Assembly (NCBI RefSeq): GCF_029760915.1
Contig: NZ_CP121685.1
Coordinates: 1,896,001 to 1,960,000, forward strand
DNA: 64,000 nt
Direction: 5' to 3'
DNA from: Olleya sp. YS
GTDB taxonomy: Bacteria; Bacteroidota; Bacteroidia; Flavobacteriales; Flavobacteriaceae
Shown here: positions 16,646 through 23,437 of the stretch, piece by piece
Numbering within the stretch: the stretch's first letter is position 1
Layout: each line of letters starts with the position of its first letter
Position numbers and translations under genes: made by a program
The notes under the pieces: generated by a model
Database searches by the model: none
The model's input: only the letters and a program-made list of their open reading frames with translations
Told to the model about the DNA's origin: nothing

Positions 16646-17665
16646 TTATGTAATATTTGCTGATTTCACAGTCTTAATAATACGACCTGCAATTTTATAA
16701 GGATCTCCATTAGAAGCTGGACGACGGTCTTCTAGCCAGCCTTTCCAACCTTTTTCAACAGTGATTATTGGAATACGTATTGAAGCACCTCTATCTGATA
16801 CACCATAACTAAAGTCATTGATAGATGCAGTTTCATGGTCTCCAGTTAAACGTTGGTCATTAAACTCTCCATAAACTGCAATATGCTCTTTTACAACTGG
16901 TCTAAAAGCTTCACAGATTTTTTCATAAGTTTCTTGAGAACCACAAGTTCTTAATACAGTATTAGAGAAGTTAGCATGCATACCAGAACCATTCCAATCC
17001 ATATCTTTACCTAAAGGCTTCGGGTGGTATTCTATATAGTAACCATATTGTTCTGTTAATCTATCAAGAAGGTATCTTGCTATCCATATTTCGTCACCAG
17101 CCTTTTTTGCACCTTTTGCAAATAATTGAAACTCCCATTGTCCAGAAGCTACTTCTTGGTTGATACCTTCAAAGTTTAAACCAGCATCAATACAAAGATC
17201 AGCATGTTCTTCAACTAAATCTCTACCATGTGTATTCTTTCCACCAACAGAGCAATAATACATCCCTTGAGGCGCAGGATAACCACCAATAGGAAACCCT
17301 AATGGTAATTGTGTTTTGGTATCCATAATAAAATATTCTTGCTCAAAACCAAACCAGAAATCATTGTCTTCATCTTCAATAGTTGCTCTTCCATTAGAGA
17401 TGTGAGGAGTTCCATCTGCATTTAAAACTTCAGTCATCACTAAATAACCATCTCTTCTAGCTGGATCTGGATAAATAGCTACTGGTTTTAAAAGACAATC
17501 TGAAGATCCACCTGACGCTTGCTTGGTTGAGCTTCCGTCAAAAGACCAAATGGGACAATCTTCTAATTTTCCACTAAAGTCATTTTCAACTTTAGTTTTA
17601 CTTCTCATGTTTTGTGTTGGAAAGTAACCATCCAGCCAGATGTACTCTAATTTTGATTTACTCAT
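16646..17665 (-). CDS. Glutamine synthetase type II (eukaryote-like)
   Basis: 339 residues. Ligates ammonia to glutamate using ATP. The sequence follows the short GSII pattern: EYIWLDGYFPTQNMRSKTK at the N-terminus, WSFDGSST, FGFEQEYF (metal-binding Glu), NFEGINQEVASGQWEFQ, and HETASINDFSYGVSDRGASIRIP near the C-terminus (quoted in part). Type II enzymes are about 340-370 residues, against about 470 for type I and about 725 for type III, so the class is clear. It is divergent from the GSIII gene. GSII enzymes are not adenylylated, so control is probably by transcription. Confidence 0.95.
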   Translation of the reverse strand: MSKSKLEYIWLDGYFPTQNMRSKTKVENDFSGKLEDCPIWSFDGSSTKQASGGSSDCLLKPVAIYPDPARRDGYLVMTEVLNADGTPHISNGRATIEDEDNDFWFGFEQEYFIMDTKTQLPLGFPIGGYPAPQGMYYCSVGGKNTHGRDLVEEHADLCIDAGLNFEGINQEVASGQWEFQLFAKGAKKAGDEIWIARYLLDRLTEQYGYYIEYHPKPLGKDMDWNGSGMHANFSNTVLRTCGSQETYEKICEAFRPVVKEHIAVYGEFNDQRLTGDHETASINDFSYGVSDRGASIRIPIITVEKGWKGWLEDRRPASNGDPYKIAGRIIKTVKSANIT

Positions 17666-17696
17666 GATAAAAATTCGTTTTTGGTATTAATTTTAG

Positions 17697-17704
17697 CAAA
17701 TATA
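17697..17704 (-). promoter_or_regulatory. -7 box of the GSII promoter
   Basis: TATATTTG on the minus strand, 31 bases before the start codon. Confidence 0.72.
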
Positions 17705-17853
17705 GAATAATTTTAAAATCACCCATTAAAAAATAAGGGTCAAAATATAATTTTTATTAAAAGACTGTTGATAACCCTATTTTTTTTAGGGTATATCATT
17801 TTAGGTGTATAAAAATTTGTAATTTCGTAAAATAATTAATTTAAAAAGAAGAT

Positions 17854-20040
17854 ATGTCAACACTAAGATTTCATGCCATAAAAGAATCTTTAAAACATAA
17901 ACCTATAGTTATTAAGGAAAAACAGCGTCGCTCTGAGATTTTCGGTGCTAATGTATTTGGTGAGGCTACTATGCGTCAATATTTAACCAAAGAGGCATTG
18001 TCCAGTGTTATGGATGCCATTCAATTTGGAAAAAAAATAGATCGTGTTATAGCGGATCACATTTCTACAGGAATGAAAGAATGGGCAATTTCTAAAGGAG
18101 CTACACATTACACACATTGGTTTCAACCTTTAACAGGTGCTACTGCAGAAAAACATGATGCATTTTTTGAAACTATTGGTAATGGGTTAGCAATAGAAAA
18201 ATTTGGTGGTGGGCAGTTAGTGCAACAAGAACCAGATGCCTCAAGTTTTCCAAATGGTGGTATTAGAAACACCTTTGAAGCAAGAGGATATACTGCTTGG
18301 GATCCTACCTCTCCAGCTTTTATTTATGGTACAACTTTGTGTATTCCTACTGTATTTGTGGCTTACACAGGAGAGGCTTTAGACTATAAAACACCTTTAT
18401 TAAGAGCATTACAAGCTGTAGATAGCGCAGCAGTCGCAGTCTGCAAATATTTTGATAAAAATGTAAAAAAAGTTAATGCGTCTTTAGGTTGGGAACAAGA
18501 ATATTTTTTGATAGATCGTGATTTGGCAATGTCAAGACCAGACATTGTGCAAACAGGTCGTACTTTGTTAGGACATTCTCCTGCTAAAGGTCAGCAATTA
18601 GATGACCATTATTTTGGAACCATACCTAATCGTGCCATGTCTTTTATGCGCGATTTAGAAACCGAATGTATGTTATTAGGTATTCCGGTTAAAACTAGAC
18701 ATAATGAGGTGGCTCCAAATCAATTTGAATTAGCGCCAATTTATGACGAAGCTAATTTAGCAGTAGACCATAATTCCTTATTAATGGATGTTATGGATAA
18801 AATTGCAGACCGACATAATTTTAAAGTCTTATTTCATGAAAAACCTTTTGCAGGTGTTAATGGATCAGGAAAGCATAACAATTGGAGTTTAAGTACAGAT
18901 ACAGGTGTTAATTTATTAAGTCCAGGAAAAACACCTATGAGTAATCTTCAGTTTTTAACCTTCTTTATTAATACTATAAAAGCAGTGCATGAAAACGAAG
19001 AATTGCTACGTGCTTCAATAGCATCAGCAAGTAATGACCATCGATTAGGTGCTAACGAAGCGCCTCCTGCAATAATATCTGTATTTATAGGAGCGCAATT
19101 AACAAAAACGTTAAATGAGTTAGAAAATGTAACCGATGGTAAGTTGTCTCCAGAAGAAAAAACTGACCTTAAATTAAATGTAGTCGGTAAAATACCAGAT
19201 GTGTTATTAGATAATACAGACAGAAACCGTACGTCTCCTTTTGCCTTTACAGGAAATAAATTTGAGTTTAGAGCAGTAGGTTCTACTGCCAATTGTGCCA
19301 ATCCAATGACGGTTTTAAATGCTATTGTAGCTAAGCAACTTATAGATTTTAAAAGAGAAGCTGATGCATTGATAGATAAAAAAGGAATGAAAAAAGATGA
19401 TGCGGTCTTCAATGTATTAAGAGAATACATAAAACAATCTAAAGCTATTTTATTTGAAGGAAATGGATATGGAGAAGCGTGGGAGAAAGAAGCAAAAAAA
19501 CGAGGATTAAGTAATAATAAAACAACTCCAGACGCTTTAAAAGCCAGAATATCTAAAAAAACGTTGCAATTGTTTGATGAATTAGGTGTCATGAATACTA
19601 TTGAAGCTGAAGCGCGTTATGAAATAGAAATAGAAGAATACACAATGCGTATACAGATTGAAGGACGTGTTTTAGGTGACATTGCTCGTAACCATATTGT
19701 GCCAACAGCTGTAAAATATCAAAACTTACTAATAGACAATGTTAAAGGATTGAAAGAAATTTATGGTAACGACTATAAAAAACTTGCCCAAGAGCAGCTA
19801 AATTTAATTGAAGAAATTTCAAGTCATATTGCCAATATTAACTCTAATGTTACAAAGATGACTGAAGCGCGTAGAAAAGCTAATTCTATTACAAACGAAA
19901 CTAAAAAAGCATTAGAGTATTGTAAAACAGTTAAACCCTTGTTTGATGATATTAGGTACCATTGCGACAAGTTAGAGTTGTTAGTGGATGACGAGTTATG
20001 GCCACTTACAAAATATAGAGAGTTATTATTTACAAAATAG
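17854..20040 (+). CDS. glnN: Glutamine synthetase type III
   Basis: 728 residues, the typical size of GSIII. Signatures include the N-terminal FGANVFGEATM, THWFQPLTGATAEKHDAF (quoted in part), GWEQEYFLID with the metal-binding Glu residues, RHNEVAPNQFELAP, NGSGKHNNWS, SNDHRLGANEAPPAIIS and RTSPFAFTGNKFEFR. It forms large oligomers and assimilates ammonium, and is often the main inducible enzyme under nitrogen limitation in Bacteroidetes. The GSII gene sits head to head with it across 188 bases. A TAATTTCG sequence at 17820-17827 may be its -7 region. Confidence 0.97.
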   Translation: MSTLRFHAIKESLKHKPIVIKEKQRRSEIFGANVFGEATMRQYLTKEALSSVMDAIQFGKKIDRVIADHISTGMKEWAISKGATHYTHWFQPLTGATAEKHDAFFETIGNGLAIEKFGGGQLVQQEPDASSFPNGGIRNTFEARGYTAWDPTSPAFIYGTTLCIPTVFVAYTGEALDYKTPLLRALQAVDSAAVAVCKYFDKNVKKVNASLGWEQEYFLIDRDLAMSRPDIVQTGRTLLGHSPAKGQQLDDHYFGTIPNRAMSFMRDLETECMLLGIPVKTRHNEVAPNQFELAPIYDEANLAVDHNSLLMDVMDKIADRHNFKVLFHEKPFAGVNGSGKHNNWSLSTDTGVNLLSPGKTPMSNLQFLTFFINTIKAVHENEELLRASIASASNDHRLGANEAPPAIISVFIGAQLTKTLNELENVTDGKLSPEEKTDLKLNVVGKIPDVLLDNTDRNRTSPFAFTGNKFEFRAVGSTANCANPMTVLNAIVAKQLIDFKREADALIDKKGMKKDDAVFNVLREYIKQSKAILFEGNGYGEAWEKEAKKRGLSNNKTTPDALKARISKKTLQLFDELGVMNTIEAEARYEIEIEEYTMRIQIEGRVLGDIARNHIVPTAVKYQNLLIDNVKGLKEIYGNDYKKLAQEQLNLIEEISSHIANINSNVTKMTEARRKANSITNETKKALEYCKTVKPLFDDIRYHCDKLELLVDDELWPLTKYRELLFTK

Positions 20041-20058
20041 AATTTTCAAACTTTACTT

Positions 20059-20094
20059 TTAAAGCCTTTCTATCTAGAAAGGCTTTTTTTTTGT
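20059..20094 (+). terminator. Terminator after GSIII
   Basis: AAAGCCTTTCTA pairs with TAGAAAGGCTTT, followed by nine Ts. Confidence 0.92.
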
Positions 20095-20211
20095 AACAGG
20101 AATTACTAGTAAGTTTTACATTACAACGATTAAATTGTAAGCTTATCGAAAAAAAAGTCTCATTCTTCAAAAGCGCTTTTATGCTGCGAATATTTGACTT
20201 AGATTTATGAT

Positions 20212-20234
20212 GCTATTAATCAATATATTTAAAC
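20212..20234 (+). promoter_or_regulatory. Conserved leader box of csgA1
   Basis: GCTATTAATCAATATATTTA directly before the ATG. The same box precedes csgA2 (21506-21525) and csgA3 (23413-23434, with a two-base insertion). In csgA2 and csgA3 a TAnnTTTG box lies 4 bases upstream of it, so the box is the transcribed leader. In csgA1 the nearest -7-like sequence is the weaker AATATTTG at 20189-20196. Confidence 0.7.
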
Positions 20235-21170
20235 ATGAAAAAAATTTTTCTCAGCGCAGCTGCGCTCATGTGTGGGACAATAATGTTCGCACAATCTAAC
20301 GTCAGTGATGTAGATCAAACAGGTACTTCCAATGATGCTGACGTTTTCCAACAAGGTGCTGGTAACGATTCTGATGTCGATCAGTATGGTGCTGTACCAA
20401 CAAATCCCAACAGTGGAGAACTTAATGATGCAGATGTGTATCAATTAGGAGACTTAAACGAAGCTACAGTCAAGCAGGCTGGAGACCGTAATCTTGGAGA
20501 TACTTACCAAGAGGGTAATCGTAACAGAGCTAGAATTGATCAAGGAGTCAATTTTGCAGAAGATAACATAGCTTATGCAAATCAGCTTGGTAATCGAAAC
20601 AGATCTAATCAAATCCAACGATTTGATAATAATTTTTCAGATACTGATCAAGACGGAAACAGAAACAGAGGGAGACAATACCAAAGTTCTGGTCCTAATC
20701 AATCACCTGGTAACACTGCTTATTTGACACAGTTAGGTAATAGAAACTATTCAAATCAAGATCAGGTTGGTAACGATAATTTTAGTGATGTAAACCAAAC
20801 AGGAAACGATAACGAGTCAAGAGTATTCCAAGTTGGTATCAATAACGCATCAAATGTAGATCAAACAGGAGACTTAAACGAGTCTTATGTGTCGCAAACC
20901 GGAGATGATAACATTGATGATACAGATCAAACAGGAGACAGTAATTATGCTTCAACTATTCAAAATGGAAATTTAAATAACTCTACTACCTTACAATTAG
21001 GAAATAATAACAATAGTCTAGTAGATCAAAATGGATTTTCACATTTAAGCAATGTCTACCAAGCTGGAGATTTAAATTCAAGTACTGTAAGTCAAAACGG
21101 TACTACACATGTAAGTGATGTAGATCAAATAGGTGATTCTAATTCATCTATTGTTACTCAAAACGACTAG
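20235..21170 (+). CDS. csgA: CsgA1, curlin-repeat amyloid fibre subunit
   Basis: 311 residues. The signal peptide ends near MFAQS (about residue 20), and the rest consists of about 25 strands of an 11-residue curlin unit with the pattern N-x-S-x-V-x-Q-x-G-x-x. E. coli CsgA has ten such strands. The units would stack as a beta-solenoid that polymerises into amyloid on the cell surface. Unlike the two next copies, residues about 75-165 are rich in Arg (GNRNR motifs), so the surface charge differs. It ends in QND like its paralogues. It has its own leader and terminator. The pattern could be called CsgA or CsgB; size and position favour a main subunit. Confidence 0.9.
   Translation: MKKIFLSAAALMCGTIMFAQSNVSDVDQTGTSNDADVFQQGAGNDSDVDQYGAVPTNPNSGELNDADVYQLGDLNEATVKQAGDRNLGDTYQEGNRNRARIDQGVNFAEDNIAYANQLGNRNRSNQIQRFDNNFSDTDQDGNRNRGRQYQSSGPNQSPGNTAYLTQLGNRNYSNQDQVGNDNFSDVNQTGNDNESRVFQVGINNASNVDQTGDLNESYVSQTGDDNIDDTDQTGDSNYASTIQNGNLNNSTTLQLGNNNNSLVDQNGFSHLSNVYQAGDLNSSTVSQNGTTHVSDVDQIGDSNSSIVTQND
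20253..20266. repeat. Palindrome in the csgA1 signal-peptide codons
   Basis: AGCGCAGCTGCGCT, a perfect 14-bp palindrome and unusually GC-rich for this genome. It is identical in csgA2 and csgA3. As RNA it could form a 5-bp stem with an AGCU loop just after the start codon. Confidence 0.7.
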
Positions 21171-21201
21171 TAATAATAGTTTTACTTTAATTTCAATATA
21201 T

Positions 21202-21234
21202 AAAAGGACTCTTAATTTAAGAGTCTTTTTTTTG
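21202..21234 (+). terminator. Terminator after csgA1
   Basis: GACTCTTAA pairs with TTAAGAGTC, followed by eight Ts. A TTTTG microsatellite of about four units follows directly (21226-21256). Confidence 0.88.
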
Positions 21235-21331
21235 TTTTGTTTTGTTTTGTTTGTTTGAATTATATCTATGCTATACTATAAATATAATAACAAGTAATTT
21301 TTATGTGTTATAGTCATTTATAGATGTTTTA

Positions 21332-21347
21332 TACGTATAGGTACGTA
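21332..21347. promoter_or_regulatory. Paired TACGTA boxes upstream of csgA2
   Basis: TACGTA, four bases, TACGTA. The boxes are 10 bp apart centre to centre and start 162 bp before the -7 box. The same arrangement occurs upstream of csgA3. Candidate activator site; the regulator is not identified. The rest of the 358-base gap before csgA2 shows no gene. Confidence 0.55.
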
Positions 21348-21493
21348 CTTAATTGTTTGATTTACAATATTTTAATTGAGGGTTTTTCTTACTTGACTCT
21401 GTAGCTTATCTTATTAAATTTCCTTTTTAACGAAAAAAAGTACTTTTCACATGAATATATAATGATGAAAGAATTTGGTGCTAATTAATAAGC

Positions 21494-21501
21494 TATATTT
21501 G
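21494..21501 (+). promoter_or_regulatory. -7 box of csgA2
   Basis: TATATTTG, with a possible TTG -33 element at 21475-21477, followed 4 bases later by the conserved leader box at 21506-21525. Confidence 0.75.
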
Positions 21502-21528
21502 AAATGCTATTAATCAATATATTTAATT

Positions 21529-23028
21529 ATGAAAAAACTTTTTTTCAGCGCAGCTGCGCTAATGTGTGGGACGTTAATGTTCGCACAATCAAACAACAGT
21601 GATGTTGATCAAGTAGGAAGCGGAAATGCTTCTGTAGTATCACAAACTGGAATGACCAATAACTCAGATGTTGACCAAGTAGGAGATACAAATGATTCTG
21701 ATGTAATGCAGAATGGTGTATCTAACGATTCTGATGTAGATCAATTAGGTAACGATAACGAAGGTGATGTTATCCAATTAGGAGACAATAACGAAGCAGA
21801 CATCCACCAAGGTTTTGGTTCTGGAGCTTCTGTTAATGACAATAACACAGCATCTGTTACACAAACAGGAAATGGTAACATAGGACACATTGACCAATAT
21901 GGTGATACAGATGGTTCTGATGATAACAATTCTGCTATCAATCAAACGGGAGATGGTAATTTAGCTTACAACAGTCAAGTTGGTGATTTTAACAACTCAA
22001 CTCAAGATCAAAATGGAGATAGTAACTCTAGTTTTGTTAATCAAAACGGAGATACCAATTTTTCTGATGAAGATCAAACGGGAGACTCAAATACCAGCTC
22101 AACTTCTCAGAACGGAGATAATAACTACTCTCAAATGTGGCAAAATGGTAATTCTAACAGTAGTACAATAAGTCAAAATGGTGATTTTAATACCTCTCAA
22201 TCTTATCAAGGGTTTACAGGAGATAATAATAGTAGTACAATAGATCAAATAGGAGACAGTAACTATTCGTATTTAGCACAAGTAGGAAACTCTAATACTA
22301 ATGATACAGACCAGAATGGAATGTCTAATTTCTCTGTAGTACAGTCTTATGGAGATTTAAACATGTCAAGTACAGACCAAATGGGTGATAATAATGATAG
22401 CTGGACAGATCAGTTTGGTAATTCAAATACCTCAGATACGGAGCAATATGGTAACTCAAATGATTCTTATGTAGGTCAATTTGGAGATAATAATAGTTCT
22501 TTAGTGTGGGAGTACGGAAATGATAATGACAGTGATGTTAATCAAAATGGAAATGGAAATACATCTTTAGTTCGTCAAGGTGCTCCTTTTGATGCTGTAA
22601 CTGCAGCAAGTGATAATAATACAAGTACAGTAAATCAAACAGGTGATGGTAACTGGCAAAGTACAGATCAATATACTCCTGCTGGAGATGGATCTGACTT
22701 TAATATAAGTACAGTAACACAAACAGGAGACAATAACTATAGTTTTACAGCTCAATTTGACGATAATCATAATTCTGATGTAGATCAAATAGGAGATAAT
22801 AACCATAGTGAAGTCCGTCAACATGGTGACGCTAACTCTTCTGTAGTATTATCGACTGGAGACTTTAATATTAGTGATGTTAATCAATCTGGTTTAATGC
22901 ACACAAGTACTGTTAATCAATTAGGAGATTTAAATAATTCTGATGTAGATCAAACAGGAACTACTCATAATAGTACTGTAGATCAAATAGGTAACTCTAA
23001 TACGTCAACAGTTATTCAGAACGACTAA
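21529..23028 (+). CDS. csgA: CsgA2, long curlin-repeat amyloid subunit
   Basis: 499 residues: a signal peptide (to about residue 20) and about 41 curlin strands of 11 residues, broken by a few longer loops (for example near residues 88, 112, 350 and 375) that would bulge out of the stack. Motifs such as NDSDVDQ dominate, so the protein is very acidic, with Asp at the same strand positions in unit after unit. The first 150 or so codons are nearly identical in DNA to csgA3, which shows recent duplication or gene conversion. The central part differs. It ends QND, carries its own promoter and is followed by a terminator. Confidence 0.92.
   Translation: MKKLFFSAAALMCGTLMFAQSNNSDVDQVGSGNASVVSQTGMTNNSDVDQVGDTNDSDVMQNGVSNDSDVDQLGNDNEGDVIQLGDNNEADIHQGFGSGASVNDNNTASVTQTGNGNIGHIDQYGDTDGSDDNNSAINQTGDGNLAYNSQVGDFNNSTQDQNGDSNSSFVNQNGDTNFSDEDQTGDSNTSSTSQNGDNNYSQMWQNGNSNSSTISQNGDFNTSQSYQGFTGDNNSSTIDQIGDSNYSYLAQVGNSNTNDTDQNGMSNFSVVQSYGDLNMSSTDQMGDNNDSWTDQFGNSNTSDTEQYGNSNDSYVGQFGDNNSSLVWEYGNDNDSDVNQNGNGNTSLVRQGAPFDAVTAASDNNTSTVNQTGDGNWQSTDQYTPAGDGSDFNISTVTQTGDNNYSFTAQFDDNHNSDVDQIGDNNHSEVRQHGDANSSVVLSTGDFNISDVNQSGLMHTSTVNQLGDLNNSDVDQTGTTHNSTVDQIGNSNTSTVIQND
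21547..21560. repeat. Palindrome in the csgA2 signal-peptide codons
   Basis: AGCGCAGCTGCGCT, identical to the copies in csgA1 and csgA3 although flanking synonymous bases differ. Confidence 0.7.
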
Positions 23029-23050
23029 TTTAGACACATTATAATAATTA

Positions 23051-23084
23051 ATAAAAGGCTTGATTGTAATCAAGCCTTTTTTGG
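23051..23084 (+). terminator. Terminator after csgA2
   Basis: AAAAGGCTTGATT pairs with AATCAAGCCTTTT, followed by Ts. Confidence 0.88.
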
Positions 23085-23218
23085 TTATACAATTATTTTT
23101 AACACTAAAGTTGATGTACTGTGTGTTCCAATAACTTTGATTTTTCAATCATTTATTATAATGTATCTAGTAGTTAGACGTATTTCTATATAAATGTTAA
23201 TTTCAATACCTTTAAATG

Positions 23219-23234
23219 TACGTAGTTCTACGTA
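23219..23234. promoter_or_regulatory. Paired TACGTA boxes upstream of csgA3
   Basis: TACGTA, four bases, TACGTA, within a longer direct repeat (TACGTAGTT twice, one base apart). Same layout as upstream of csgA2, about 20 bp further from the -7 box. The 409-base gap between csgA2 and csgA3 shows no gene. Confidence 0.55.
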
Positions 23235-23400
23235 GTTACCAGTAATATAAGGGGTTTAGCAAGTTTTAGTAAAATTATATATTGTAAGAAAATACTTGCT
23301 AAATTGTGCGTTTTATCGTATAAATAAGAAATGTTGACGAAAAAAGTGTTAAAAACAGATGTTTTTTTGATTATCAAATTTTATGAGTAGATAAATTCTG

Positions 23401-23408
23401 TATCTTTG
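23401..23408 (+). promoter_or_regulatory. -7 box of csgA3
   Basis: TATCTTTG, a full TAnnTTTG match, 4 bases before the conserved leader box at 23413-23434. Confidence 0.75.
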
Positions 23409-23437
23409 AAAAGCTATTAATCAATATATATTTAAAC

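Noticed and set aside
18948-19592. Long minus-strand frame of 214 codons inside the GSIII gene
   Set aside because: It is antisense to conserved glutamine synthetase motifs, has no sensible protein features and arises from codon bias of the real gene.
21226-21256. TTTTG microsatellite after the csgA1 terminator as a phase-variation switch
   Set aside because: It follows the terminator, far from the csgA2 promoter and outside any coding frame, so slippage would have no evident effect.
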